Positions 7,884 to 16,409 of a DNA stretch of 64,000 bases are shown here, one piece after another. The notes under the pieces are model-generated. The model ran no database searches. It was not told the DNA's origin and saw only the letters and a program-made list of their open reading frames with translations. Both the position numbers and the translations under genes were made by a program. Source of the stretch: a virus; IMG/VR virus record IMGVR_UViG_3300042691_043434, positions 1 through 64,000 of that record, one strand, 5' to 3'. The stretch's first letter is position 1, and each line of letters opens with the position of its first letter.

Positions 7884-9740
7884 TCAAAACCTCTGATACG
7901 TACTACCGTTGCATCTAAGTCTTATACCAGAGCAAGTGGTAGTAGGAGCAAATCCAGAACACTTAGCACCCAGATTTCTAGCCTTACATTGAGCTTCCTC
8001 TTCAGCTTTTTTAGCTTGTTCTGCAGCCTTTTTCTGAGATTTACTAATTTGATCAAATGCTTTTTTACATACTTGACTTTTTGAATAGGTATCAGAAGCT
8101 ACCTTGTACGAGTTCACCACTGACACGACTAGCTTAGCGGCATCTCTGTAGTCGGGATAACCCCCAAACGGAGTGCTTTCTTTGATTACTTTTATTGCTT
8201 CGTCTACTCGGACTCCTAATGTTTCCGATCCAGTTCGACTTTTTATTAAAGATCTATACACAGAAGAAAGAGAAGGTTCTTCATAGCTTTTTTGAAACAA
8301 TCTTGCAAATTCTTCTACATAGCTCTGAATCGCATTTCTCTGTCTTATCACAGAAATGTCAGAATTGGGCTTAGAAATACTTTCTCTAATAGCTTTTTCT
8401 TCTAATGATTTGAAGTTGTTATATAATTCTCTTGCCTTTTCGCACTTCCTGACTTCGTTCAGATTTAAACTATTAGGTTGTTTACCACCCCCTCCACCTG
8501 GCTTACTCGCAGGAGGTTGTTCTGGCTCAGGAGTAGAGCTACTTGGTTCTGCCGTGCTAGCCGGTACCAGCGGGTCGTTGACGGTCGATTGCCGACCAGG
8601 CCGCAACACATCAACAAATCCGTCATTGATCGTCCATTCGGGTACCTGTTCGAGTTCGAACGACACCTCCGCATTGACCAGTAATCCGTTGTCCCACGCC
8701 TTCTCCCTGACTTGCACATTCTGGATGACGCACGGCCCGAATACCCTCTTGCCCCACACAAACTCCAGGACCGGGGGGCCATCGGCACCATTCTCCCCAT
8801 CCCGGGCGGTGAATAGTTCCTGCAAGCCGCGTTCCAATGAGTCGACTCGCTTACCGAAACTGTATCCGTGCAGTAGTACTTTGCCGAAAGTGAGTTTCCG
8901 GTTTTTGTTTGAACGCCAGGATAAGGGCTGACCGCTATTTGCGGGGTCAGAAACTCCCCATGTTTCCGCACGGTTAAAATCCGGACCGGAACTGAGTTGG
9001 AGCTCTTCGGGATTGAAGAGGAACGTCCAGACTGCTTCAGACGGAATAACGAATGGCGTGGTAGCCAACGCTCCTGAGGGGTTCGCGCTATAGGTTTTGC
9101 CGGAGACTGGTTGGGAGACACTCGCTGGAACTGGGACCCGAGTTGGCACTGGCTGCCTCGGTCGACTCTGATACGCCGTATTATCGGGAACTTTAGCAAT
9201 TACCCTGGTTTCGCTTCCGGTTACTTCTTCTACACCATAGCCGGGGCTTACAAATGATTCGTCAACACTACTAAAATATTTCTGATTCATTTCCTCCTGC
9301 AAAGCCTTTTGTGCATCGGTAGGAGTATCGTTTTGCGGTTCTTGACTAACCGGTTGTTTTTGTTGCGTACCCTTTCTCGACCAGTAACGGATATACGCAA
9401 TTGCTTCCGACATCGAGCAAGCGGTACCGGGTATAAAGGTAATATTCCCTAAAGCCCTTTCGTTATTATAAATAACGTCATAGTTCGCGCCACGGATTGT
9501 TTTTACGGTGGTGGCGGTTTCGACTTCTGGAACTTCAGGATTATTTGGTTGACTGTAGTCGGTAAATACCGGAGACGTGTCAAACGCGACTAGCCCATCA
9601 TCTATGGCAAATTCACCCTGGAATAATTCAGAACCTAAAGTACCTGAATCTACAGACTCTTGGATAAACCCTTCTACAGACTCTTTACGTAGATCTGTAA
9701 AGCCTGGAGATTCAAGATAGTCTTCAGCTCTGGTCGCCAC
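7884..9740 (-). CDS. contractile tail tube/hub protein (CIS tube-like) with C-terminal extension
   Basis: Starts at GTG 9740, 22 bases after a late motif, and encodes 618 residues. Residues about 237-367 resemble the contractile-injection-system tube/hub (LysM-associated) family: FLFNPEELQL, PLSWRSNKNRKLTFGKV, GPPVLEFVWGKRVFGPCV and a closing FELEQVPEW strand. In such systems this protein links tube, spike and tape measure. Residues 380-430 are a Pro/Ser/Gly linker. The remainder is a helical domain with a Lys/Ala/Glu tract and five cysteines at the very end. That C-terminal domain is AT-richer and CpG-poor compared with the first part, so it may be a later addition. Neighbours are tape measure and gp25-like genes. 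Confidence 0.75.
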   Translation of the reverse strand: MATRAEDYLESPGFTDLRKESVEGFIQESVDSGTLGSELFQGEFAIDDGLVAFDTSPVFTDYSQPNNPEVPEVETATTVKTIRGANYDVIYNNERALGNITFIPGTACSMSEAIAYIRYWSRKGTQQKQPVSQEPQNDTPTDAQKALQEEMNQKYFSSVDESFVSPGYGVEEVTGSETRVIAKVPDNTAYQSRPRQPVPTRVPVPASVSQPVSGKTYSANPSGALATTPFVIPSEAVWTFLFNPEELQLSSGPDFNRAETWGVSDPANSGQPLSWRSNKNRKLTFGKVLLHGYSFGKRVDSLERGLQELFTARDGENGADGPPVLEFVWGKRVFGPCVIQNVQVREKAWDNGLLVNAEVSFELEQVPEWTINDGFVDVLRPGRQSTVNDPLVPASTAEPSSSTPEPEQPPASKPGGGGGKQPNSLNLNEVRKCEKARELYNNFKSLEEKAIRESISKPNSDISVIRQRNAIQSYVEEFARLFQKSYEEPSLSSVYRSLIKSRTGSETLGVRVDEAIKVIKESTPFGGYPDYRDAAKLVVSVVNSYKVASDTYSKSQVCKKAFDQISKSQKKAAEQAKKAEEEAQCKARNLGAKCSGFAPTTTCSGIRLRCNGSTYQRF

Positions 9741-9755
9741 GCCATTTCCACGGTC

Positions 9756-9772
9756 CTATAACGCTTTCAACT
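9756..9772 (-). promoter_or_regulatory. late motif GTTGAAAGC-N4-TAG
   Basis: AGTTGAAAGC then GTTATAG on the minus strand, 22 bases before the GTG at 9740. It overlaps the stop codon of the primase gene, marking the switch from the replication operon to the tail operon. Confidence 0.7.
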
Positions 9773-10754
9773 AGACTGGCGGCTCAGCATGGTCGTAGCT
9801 CCAAGCGATTGCGTTACGGACTACAGCGTCAACGTCTTTATCCCAATCTGAGAAATACGGATTGTTATTTATACGTTCTATCACCCACTCGTAGACAACA
9901 TTACCAACCATCTCTGGCATACGGGCAATGCGGCTAGTGCGTTTCCAAACACACTCATAACGACTTGAGCCGTCCGAGCCGTCAAAGTTTTCGATCTCAC
10001 GCAAGATACCCAGCACCTTACGTTTTACAAAGTCGCGCTTTCCGCGCGGTAACTTGTTAAATATCTTCCGCTGATCGTCAATGGTTCCCCAGTCCGGATC
10101 GTGGTCTTTGGGTTCGTGGACATGAGAAACGACGTACCGTTCAGCGTTTACGGACTTAGCTATAGCGGCTAGGGTTTCAACCGATGTAACCGCATCGTTA
10201 TCTAAGTGGATGATAGAGTCCGGTCGCGAGCCAAAATACATCCGGGCGGTATCAACACATGCCCGATCGCCTCCCAACGCATGAGCGAGACCGGTAGACA
10301 AGAGTTTAGCCGTAGCAAGATCGATAATTTCCGTATCGAGGAAAATAATCCCCCGAAGTTTCGGGTGTTCGGGGGTGCTGGAGAACGAGTGGTGAAGAAT
10401 GTTGAAACGGATGCCGAGCTGGCCGGCGACGGTCACAATCTCGTCGACGCTGTCTCCCGCATCGTAATCGACACCAAGTACCTGACAGCTTGCGAACAAT
10501 CCCTCTACCCTGCGTCTCCTCCTCCAATCCGGACACACATTGAACACAAACGGAGACCAGGTTTGGCCGCGAACGATCGCTCGGGCGAGAGATTTTGGTG
10601 TCACGTCAGATGTCTCGGTCCCGAGCCTTGCTCCGAGCACCCTGACCTCCGTCTTTGGATTCCCGTACTTATCTGTCTCCTTGCCGTACTGAAGAGCTGT
10701 GCTGGGCTTATGGTCCCAGCCTTCGGAGTCGAGGGAGATGGTGGCGGTGGTCAT
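9771..10754 (-). CDS. archaeo-eukaryotic-type primase (primase-polymerase-like)
   Basis: A start at ATG 10754, within reach of a TACAAT -10 box at 10781-10786, gives 327 residues. The sequence shows the three AEP landmarks. There is an acidic pair in VLGVDYDAGDS (Asp96, Asp98). There is a basic/His strand in NILHHSFSS (His121-122). A third acidic strand sits in RGIIFLDTEI (Arg134, Asp140), followed by DTARMYFGSRP. The family makes primers and sometimes extends them. It lies directly downstream of an SF3-type helicase, the usual partner in primase-helicase systems of plasmids and viruses. The C-terminal 100 residues look like a helical accessory domain. Assignment is by motif; polymerase activity is not implied. 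Confidence 0.72.
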   Translation of the reverse strand: MTTATISLDSEGWDHKPSTALQYGKETDKYGNPKTEVRVLGARLGTETSDVTPKSLARAIVRGQTWSPFVFNVCPDWRRRRRVEGLFASCQVLGVDYDAGDSVDEIVTVAGQLGIRFNILHHSFSSTPEHPKLRGIIFLDTEIIDLATAKLLSTGLAHALGGDRACVDTARMYFGSRPDSIIHLDNDAVTSVETLAAIAKSVNAERYVVSHVHEPKDHDPDWGTIDDQRKIFNKLPRGKRDFVKRKVLGILREIENFDGSDGSSRYECVWKRTSRIARMPEMVGNVVYEWVIERINNNPYFSDWDKDVDAVVRNAIAWSYDHAEPPV

Positions 10755-10780
10755 GGGTGTGTGTGGGTGGGCGGGCGAGT

Positions 10781-10789
10781 ATTGTACCA
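10781..10789 (-). promoter_or_regulatory. host-like extended -10 box (TGG-TACAAT)
   Basis: TGGTACAAT on the minus strand in the gap between helicase and primase, 26 bases before the primase ATG. The TGN extension fits a housekeeping-sigma extended -10 promoter. No clear -35 was seen. Confidence 0.45.
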
Positions 10790-10797
10790 CAGAACGG

Positions 10798-12636
10798 TCA
10801 GAGTTTACTTGGATCGTAGCCAGCCGAATATAGCCACGAACTTTCGCAACGCTTTGACTTATCGGTAATATGTTTAACCTCTTCCGGATCGGTAATAGTA
10901 GCCATCAGATCATTCGCCAACTTATATATCTTATTTTTCTCACCCCTAATTTGTTCCCAAACCCTAACAATATGTGACGCTTTCTTCGCCATGCTGAATC
11001 CGTCACGTAGAGTCAACGCGTTAAACACACTTTCGATCGCTAAGGTCAAATCTTTATCCGACTGATAGTTACCGAAAATTTCGTAGGATTTGTCCACACT
11101 CGTGATCAACATCTTCCTCTGCGCCCAGTACGGGTGAGTTTGGTCACGTTTTGCCGCCTCCCAATTTGCCTTCATATTCCGCCTCAACGTATTCGCTTTC
11201 ATATCGATCATGATGTATCGCGTCGATTCAAGTATAGTCGCCAACGATCCCAGCGTTAGTTCGGGAAGATATGAGCCTTGACCCTTTTGATCTCTAATTG
11301 CGTATGATAACATACACAGACGGACGAAACACTCCAGAGCGTTTTTATGAATTTGTATACGAAGATAAGGTAGTAGCTGCTCACTGTAAAAGTGAACGTC
11401 TTCGCCCGCCCGGACTTTGCCGAGAAAAAAGTCCGTACATTCACGCATTACTCTCATGAATAGTGTGACTTCGTCCACACCGTACTTCTTACACAAGTAT
11501 TTGATATTCGCGACCGGGTGCATGTCTCTGCCTTCTTTTTCTGACATTTCTTCTTGTTCGAAGACTCGGTAGGTAGATATGAGGGCTAGGCGGCTAATTG
11601 CTCCCGAATCCAGACTGTAAGATATCTCCGGCCTAATCTCATTACAGTTCGCAACCAGTACCGTATTCGATACCACTTCGATTGCGTCAGTGCCTTTGTT
11701 TTCTACTTTCTCCGTGCCACCGGTCACCACGCTCTTGAACGAATGGGAATTTAGCATCCGCTCCAACGAGTCGAGTGTCAGGTCGTCGTTATAGGCTAAG
11801 TGCGAGCTGATAACCGAACCCTGGTTAAATCTCGATCCAAACTGGCCGAAATTTACAACATTAAACCCACAGTACTGCATTGCCTTAAGAACACCATTCA
11901 ATACTGTACTCTTGCCGACGCCCGGTTCACCAACGATAATACCCGCTTTTCGGAATCCGTGCTTGATTACTTCGTTAGTTCCTGGATGAACGTTACCAGT
12001 CCGACCTACGCACGCCCTGCCGATAATCAGTTTGAACATTTCCGCTTCGGCCGGTGGAAATACGGTGATAATATCCTCGAACTTCATCTCCCTTATCGGT
12101 TTGTCAAACCAGTCTAGCTCTGGTACATACGCAAATACGTTGTTTAAGGTTCGGCTGGTAAATAACGCTTGGATTTTAGTTGGTTCATAGGCGATGCCAA
12201 GGTCATAAGTGCCGCCGCCGAGTTTTTTATGTCTCAACGCTTTGAGATTCTCGAGCCCAAGTACGTAGTCGGTGATTTCACTTGAACGGCCGGATCGATA
12301 AATGAATAGCGGCTGGACAAACTCCTTAATCTCTTGCGTACTAGAAAACATTGAGCTTTCGGTGTTTAAAAGCTCGTTTTGGATAAGCTCAAGGGTTACT
12401 TCTGAGGCTGGGACAAGAAACTCAAACCAGTCCGGATAACGCATTCCCTTTGGACTGGTAGAGTTATTAATACCCGACGGGCTAAACCTCTCGTAAAGAT
12501 CGTGGTACGAGGTGAGTTTTGAGTCGAGGTTGATGCGCATGAAGAAACCTTGCGCTTCTAGCATATGAATGCCTTCTGAGTATTTGGCCGCTGGACCCTT
12601 ATTGACCAGATCGGCATCCGATGAGTTCTTAGCCAT
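10798..12636 (-). CDS. SF3-type replicative helicase
   Basis: 612 residues. Walker A is GEPGVGKST (236-244). The Walker B-like acidic pair follows HLAYN (Asp284, Asp285). A sensor Asn lies in TVLVANCNE (331). A candidate arginine finger is in DSGAISRLA (350). The order A, B, motif C (Asn), Arg matches superfamily 3 helicases of D5/poxvirus-like primase-helicases, which form hexamers and unwind the fork 3' to 5'. The N-terminal 200 residues are a family-specific extension. It overlaps the upstream 5' nuclease by 8 bases and precedes the primase, so the three form a replication operon. A RecA-type helicase is the main alternative, but the motif spacing favours SF3. Confidence 0.75.
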   Translation of the reverse strand: MAKNSSDADLVNKGPAAKYSEGIHMLEAQGFFMRINLDSKLTSYHDLYERFSPSGINNSTSPKGMRYPDWFEFLVPASEVTLELIQNELLNTESSMFSSTQEIKEFVQPLFIYRSGRSSEITDYVLGLENLKALRHKKLGGGTYDLGIAYEPTKIQALFTSRTLNNVFAYVPELDWFDKPIREMKFEDIITVFPPAEAEMFKLIIGRACVGRTGNVHPGTNEVIKHGFRKAGIIVGEPGVGKSTVLNGVLKAMQYCGFNVVNFGQFGSRFNQGSVISSHLAYNDDLTLDSLERMLNSHSFKSVVTGGTEKVENKGTDAIEVVSNTVLVANCNEIRPEISYSLDSGAISRLALISTYRVFEQEEMSEKEGRDMHPVANIKYLCKKYGVDEVTLFMRVMRECTDFFLGKVRAGEDVHFYSEQLLPYLRIQIHKNALECFVRLCMLSYAIRDQKGQGSYLPELTLGSLATILESTRYIMIDMKANTLRRNMKANWEAAKRDQTHPYWAQRKMLITSVDKSYEIFGNYQSDKDLTLAIESVFNALTLRDGFSMAKKASHIVRVWEQIRGEKNKIYKLANDLMATITDPEEVKHITDKSKRCESSWLYSAGYDPSKL

Positions 12637-13840
12637 CTACTTTCGCTCCGTAACGGAGAAGCGTAGCCTTGTAGTCCTTCCTCGACTCTTTTAACGCCTT
12701 GAGGAGGCCGGCGTTATAGGCCGGATCACTTGATTTCCTCTGTTCGTCAAGTTCTTTGATCCTCACCCGGGCTGCGTCGTCGTCACTCGCCACTTTAGCG
12801 CATTTCGCGAAGTCGTCAGGGTCCGGAAGATTAAGACAGTATTTCTTGTTTAGCCCTCGGAGTTCTGGATGCAGCGCTTCGCGCCTTTCTCGCCGCGACT
12901 TCTCGGCGAACGTTGCGATGTCGTGAGGGGTGGGAGGAGGAATCTCTGGCAGGAACATGCCTAGCGACTGAAGGTAGCGGCCTGCCCGTTCCAGGTGATC
13001 GGAACGGTTGGAAGGCCGGGTGTCGGCGATAATCTGGCGAAGAGTGGCTTCCTCGTCGGGCGTCCAGCCCCACACAGGGTCTTCGTCGTATAGGTCGAAG
13101 AAACGGAGTGGGGTCCCAGGTAACAGGTTGTCGCCCGCGTCACCAACTTCCACCTTCACCGTATACGTCTCCCGCGCAGTCGAGATGTTCAGTTTTTCCT
13201 TACGGAGGTAGTAGTCACAGACTTCGGTCTCGGTACGTATTCTTGGTAGCCAGGGGCCGGTATTACACCATACGATTTTATGCGGATCGGAAACCAATCC
13301 TTGCCAGTCACCGTCAACCGTAGACAGCAAAACATATCTGTCAAGAGCCGGTTCAGTTCGTTGGATTCGGGCGATTTTCCCCGCAATGTCGTCTGCTTCG
13401 TAATAAACTTTATCGAAAAAGGCGAACGTCGACCCGGGGGACTGAATGTACTTATAACCTTCTTCGAGAATGATAGGAAACAGCGATGGCTTGTCCGGTC
13501 GTCCGCCTTTGTATTCCGGCATTTCGAGTTTATGGGCCTCAAGGTGACGCCAATACCCTGTTATACCTGTGCCCTCAAACTCTCCCTTGTTGTCATCGAC
13601 AACAATCGCGGTAAAATCACGAGGCGGCAAAGAATCGATTCCTCGGTTCAACCGGTACGCCCACAACGCTCGGACAATCGTTCGGAGCCGTTTCTCATCC
13701 CCCTCAACCAAATGTTCGACACTTTCTGTGAACGAGTGGACGTTATGGGCGTAAACTTTGAAGTCGATGACGACAAGCGGGAGGTAAGGCTCGTTATCGA
13801 GCTGGTCTTCCAGCCATTTTTCCTTGAGTTCCGGGAGCAT
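12629..13840 (-). CDS. FEN-like 5'-3' exonuclease / flap nuclease
   Basis: 403 residues with the full set of 5' nuclease (PIN/FEN) landmarks: an N-terminal Asp in LVVIDFKVY (Asp25), EYKGGR (109-114), YYEADD (146-151), STVDGDWQ with two metal Asps (176, 178), and the helix-hairpin signature VEVGDAGDNLLPG (about 231-243). The family removes RNA primers and 5' flaps during lagging-strand synthesis, as T4 rnh and the PolA N-terminal domain do. The C-terminal 120 residues are a charged helical extension. It is the first gene of the replication operon. The end overlaps the helicase start (ATGGCTAA). Confidence 0.85.
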   Translation of the reverse strand: MLPELKEKWLEDQLDNEPYLPLVVIDFKVYAHNVHSFTESVEHLVEGDEKRLRTIVRALWAYRLNRGIDSLPPRDFTAIVVDDNKGEFEGTGITGYWRHLEAHKLEMPEYKGGRPDKPSLFPIILEEGYKYIQSPGSTFAFFDKVYYEADDIAGKIARIQRTEPALDRYVLLSTVDGDWQGLVSDPHKIVWCNTGPWLPRIRTETEVCDYYLRKEKLNISTARETYTVKVEVGDAGDNLLPGTPLRFFDLYDEDPVWGWTPDEEATLRQIIADTRPSNRSDHLERAGRYLQSLGMFLPEIPPPTPHDIATFAEKSRRERREALHPELRGLNKKYCLNLPDPDDFAKCAKVASDDDAARVRIKELDEQRKSSDPAYNAGLLKALKESRKDYKATLLRYGAKVDG

Positions 13841-13863
13841 TAGTACGTTTGTTCTTATGCTCC

Positions 13864-13872
13864 CATTCTATC
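13864..13872 (-). promoter_or_regulatory. host-like extended -10 box (TGA-TAGAAT)
   Basis: TGATAGAAT on the minus strand, 23 bases before the nuclease ATG at 13840 and overlapping the stop of the preceding gene. It would drive the three-gene replication operon. Confidence 0.45.
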
Positions 13873-14101
13873 AGGTTCCGAGGTACTTCGCGCTGAGCAC
13901 GCGCTGCGCTTTCACGAATTTTCTGATCGGGTAGTTGACGATCATCGCCCATTCCAACAACGGTCGGATCTTCATCTCGGTCAGAGATAGGTCGAGACCC
14001 GGGTCGGAGTCCGACACAAAGAACTTCTCACCGTCGCGAGCGACGACGAGTACGTCGACATCCTTGTCGAACCGGATCGGCTTCTGCAGCTTTTCAATCA
14101 C
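13871..14101 (-). CDS. unknown 76-residue protein
   Basis: Not recognised. Starts with GTG at 14101, two bases after the stop of the upstream gene, with GGAGGCAGG just upstream as ribosome-binding sequence. The 76 residues have a beta-like first half (VDVLVVARDGEKFFVSDSDP) and a helical, basic second half (IRKFVKAQRVLSAKYL). It is the last gene of a late pair driven by the motif at 14566-14582. The stop overlaps the replication operon promoter. No function can be assigned. Confidence 0.6.
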   Translation of the reverse strand: MIEKLQKPIRFDKDVDVLVVARDGEKFFVSDSDPGLDLSLTEMKIRPLLEWAMIVNYPIRKFVKAQRVLSAKYLGT

Positions 14102-14103
14102 TG

Positions 14104-14553
14104 TTACGCCTGCCTCCCTTTGTAACCTTTCTTCGCAATGCGACGGATTTGCGGATCGGTTTCGGGGGCTTTTGGTACCTCACGCTTTAGGGAAGCATCA
14201 GCACCCGCTTCGCCTTTACCCTCCTCGTCATCACGCTTGAATTGTTTTCTGATTGCGGTTGGCGACAGGCCCGCTGCGTTTTTGGACGGCACGCACGCAC
14301 CGCCTTTAGTTTCAGTGCCTGGCGGGCATGGTTCACCAGGCCGAACACGCTTACCGCCTGGAGCTACGCGCCAATTCATAGACGCTTCCGGGCCATCATC
14401 GCCAAACGACACACGTTCGGACGAGTTTTCGTGGGAACCAGGGTCGCCCAGATTTGGCATTTTTACCTCACTCTGGCCGATCGGGGTGCCGGAAACCCAG
14501 TTATTCTCAGGCGCCACACCCCAATCTTTTGGCTTTTCGTAATAATCAGACAT
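14104..14553 (-). CDS. disordered late protein with W-x-VAP motifs
   Basis: 149 residues, polar and Gly/Pro-rich, probably disordered. The N-terminus has KPKDWGVAPENNW and the middle NWRVAPGGKR, both resembling the GWSVAP form of the motif in the 52-351 protein. EPCPPGTETKGGACVP carries a Cys-Gly-Gly-Cys element like the one in the 329-1075 protein. The C-terminus is Lys/Arg-rich. The late motif is 19 bases upstream of the ATG. I infer a virion or assembly role from promoter and motif company. No family is recognised. Confidence 0.65.
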   Translation of the reverse strand: MSDYYEKPKDWGVAPENNWVSGTPIGQSEVKMPNLGDPGSHENSSERVSFGDDGPEASMNWRVAPGGKRVRPGEPCPPGTETKGGACVPSKNAAGLSPTAIRKQFKRDDEEGKGEAGADASLKREVPKAPETDPQIRRIAKKGYKGRQA

Positions 14554-14565
14554 CGTGAAACCAAT

Positions 14566-14582
14566 CTACTTAGCTTTCAACA
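14566..14582 (-). promoter_or_regulatory. late motif GTTGAAAGC-N4-TAG
   Basis: TGTTGAAAGC then TAAGTAG on the minus strand, 19 bases before the ATG at 14553. It is encoded within the last codons and stop of the preceding gene. Confidence 0.7.
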
Positions 14583-15087
14583 CGTTAAGAAGGGACTGAA
14601 CAATGGTGTTGTCGCTTTCGCCGATTTTATCCGCAATGACTCCGGTCCCCAGGGCTACGAAGTCTTCAGCCTTTACACGACCTGGTGGGAGTTGACCGTA
14701 CAAGTCGACGCTACGTTTTGTTACGTTTTCGACAGCGGGTGGCAGCAGGCTGGACGGGTTCCTGACAACTTTCTTTTCAGCGATCTCGGGGTTCCATTGA
14801 CTTGTCACATAACGAGTAACTTTACGGACCTCGTTAGCGGACAAGGAGTTGTCCCGTAACATCTCGACAATACTGCCAACAATAACCCGGATCTCTGAGT
14901 CGTTGTATTTGTGGGTTCGGCCGTATGTGAGCCAGAAGCCGTCTACCGCGTTAAAAACGTCTGCGATGTACTCGGTGTCGAACGAGTGACGGCTGAGAAG
15001 ATGACGGTTAATAGTATTAGCGATTAGGGTGTAAGCGCGATCGAGGATGCCTAGGTTGTCAAGGGTGTTGAAGGTAAAATTGACCAT
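14566..15087 (-). CDS. unknown 173-residue protein
   Basis: Not recognised. 173 residues, mostly helical and soluble (NRHLLSRHSFDTEYIADVF, RVIVGSIVEMLRDNSLS), with no membrane segment. It starts at ATG 15087, 24 bases after a TATAAT box with TG extension, so it appears to be an early or middle gene despite preceding late genes. Its last codons form the late motif of the next gene. No function is claimed. Confidence 0.65.
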   Translation of the reverse strand: MVNFTFNTLDNLGILDRAYTLIANTINRHLLSRHSFDTEYIADVFNAVDGFWLTYGRTHKYNDSEIRVIVGSIVEMLRDNSLSANEVRKVTRYVTSQWNPEIAEKKVVRNPSSLLPPAVENVTKRSVDLYGQLPPGRVKAEDFVALGTGVIADKIGESDNTIVQSLLNVLKAK

Positions 15088-15111
15088 GGTGGGAATGGGG
15101 ACTATATGGCA

Positions 15112-15120
15112 ATTATAACA
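15112..15120 (-). promoter_or_regulatory. host-like extended -10 box (TGT-TATAAT)
   Basis: TGTTATAAT on the minus strand, 24 bases before the ATG at 15087. A perfect -10 with TGN extension. No convincing -35. Confidence 0.55.
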
Positions 15121-15123
15121 CGG

Positions 15124-15591
15124 TTACGGGTTAAATGCATACTGCGACCATTCAGGATCATTTGACCTCTGAACGATTTCGATTACTTTTGGTAATGGCG
15201 GTCGAGGTTTTTTACGTAATCGCAAGCCGGCTTGTTCTGGAGTTTTGTGTCCTTTAACCGTATTGCACTTTGAGCAGGCAAGTAGCAAGTTCTCCCAAGA
15301 ATCTGCTCCTCCCCGACATCTGGGAATGAGGTGATCAATAGTAAGGTTTCTCGTGCTACCGCAGTATTGGCAAGTCTGATTATCGCGACGATAGATAGCC
15401 GCTTTTGTCGGTTTCTCTTTCGCAGTACGAGATAACGGTAACGGGACATAGTTGTTCAGACGTATTACCCTCCCAGACACCGGCTTCGCTTTTTCCTTGA
15501 GAACAAGGACAATAGCTCGACGTCCCAAAACGATATTTACCGGAGTGTAATCAAAATTTAACACTAATATGTGTTCAGTCGGTACGTACAC
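15124..15591 (-). CDS. HNH endonuclease
   Basis: Taken from GTG 15591, about 155 residues; the frame is open further to 15633 but overlaps the zinc-finger gene. The N-terminal domain (VLNFDYTPVNIV, RRAIVLVLKEKA) matches the family of HNH enzymes common in cyanobacteria and their phages. The HNH core is complete: CQYCG, NLTIDHLIPRCRGG, WENLLLACSKCNTVKGHKTP, with two CxxC zinc knuckles. Such enzymes nick or cut DNA and may be free-standing homing endonucleases or packaging/host-DNA nucleases. The gene follows dUTPase and the zinc-finger gene in a tight run. Confidence 0.85.
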   Translation of the reverse strand: MYVPTEHILVLNFDYTPVNIVLGRRAIVLVLKEKAKPVSGRVIRLNNYVPLPLSRTAKEKPTKAAIYRRDNQTCQYCGSTRNLTIDHLIPRCRGGADSWENLLLACSKCNTVKGHKTPEQAGLRLRKKPRPPLPKVIEIVQRSNDPEWSQYAFNP

Positions 15592-15754
15592 GTCTTCCTG
15601 TGCCTCCGCAAAACTTACATTCAAACACAACACTAGACGGTTTTTGTTTTTCCGGGTTACGAGTGTCTATAGAATTCTCTAGTACCACAAAACCCCGCCC
15701 GGAACAATACGGGCAGGGCGTGGGTACATAATCAGGCCAAATGGCTTGTTTCAC
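15575..15754 (-). CDS. small DnaJ-type zinc-finger protein
   Basis: 59 residues starting at GTG 15754, which overlaps the dUTPase stop as GTGA. Two Cys pairs, CPYCSGRG and CKFCGGTG, match the CxxCxGxG zinc-binding elements of DnaJ. They form one complete four-cysteine finger without the rest of DnaJ. It ends overlapping the HNH start region. Function is unknown; small fingers of this kind often bind protein or nucleic acid. The 4-base overlap and the paired CxxC support a real gene. Confidence 0.7.
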   Translation of the reverse strand: MKQAIWPDYVPTPCPYCSGRGFVVLENSIDTRNPEKQKPSSVVFECKFCGGTGRRVRTD

Positions 15755-16386
15755 ACGTTTGTCGAACCAAAACCACCAGTTGACCGACCCGTTACATTGA
15801 ATACGGTTTCGTTGGTGGTTGATTGGCTTCCGGTCTGATCGAATACCATCTCGCAAAGGCCTTGGGCGATGCGAGCGCCGTGAGTGAAGACATGGTAGCT
15901 ATCTCCGTTGTTTGTCAACGATACTTTCACCCAGTCCTGATAACCGGCGTCAATGATTCCGGGAGAATTCGTAACCGTGATACGGTGTTTATGGGCTAGC
16001 CCCGACCTCGGTACGATTTTATATACCGGTAGTAAAGAGCTCCATGGGAATGTAAGATTCTTAAGATTCGGCAAGATGACCTTGAATCCACTACTGACCA
16101 GTACGGTATCTCCAGGAGCTAGTAATACCCCACCGCCGCACTGATCGAGAATGTCTAGGAAATCTGACTCCGATTCGGATGTAAATACATCGCCGTCGAT
16201 ATATAGACGGGTGCCGTGGCGTAGCGTGTCTGATTCAAAATCTCGATAAAAATCGATAGCCACGTCTTTATCGTAGTCATTCCGAACATGGGCACGGATG
16301 TCCGCGCCTGCGTCTTCGTGTGGATGAGCGACTTTAGGGACAAAGGACTCGTCTCCGGGGCGGACGTAGAAAATCGGGGCGATCAC
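15751..16386 (-). CDS. dut: dUTPase
   Basis: 211 residues from GTG 16386. Conserved dUTPase motifs are in order: I, EDAGADIRA (24-32); II, PRSG (126-129); III, GIIDAGYQ (143-150) with the catalytic Asp; IV, RIAQ (172-175); V, RSTGGFGSTN (201-210). It hydrolyses dUTP to dUMP and pyrophosphate, as a trimer, preventing uracil incorporation and feeding thymidylate synthesis. An acidic insertion of about 50 residues (about 35-85) lies between motifs I and II, making it longer than the usual 150 residues. It fits with the nearby ribonucleotide reductase genes. Confidence 0.9.
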   Translation of the reverse strand: MIAPIFYVRPGDESFVPKVAHPHEDAGADIRAHVRNDYDKDVAIDFYRDFESDTLRHGTRLYIDGDVFTSESESDFLDILDQCGGGVLLAPGDTVLVSSGFKVILPNLKNLTFPWSSLLPVYKIVPRSGLAHKHRITVTNSPGIIDAGYQDWVKVSLTNNGDSYHVFTHGARIAQGLCEMVFDQTGSQSTTNETVFNVTGRSTGGFGSTNV

Positions 16387-16409
16387 AGCGGTAGTGGAGT
16401 TACGTCGTT

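Noticed and set aside
15690-15720. A GC-rich inverted repeat (CCCGCCC/GGGCAGG) as a regulatory hairpin
   Set aside because: It lies inside the zinc-finger gene at its Cys codons and has no T-run or promoter nearby.
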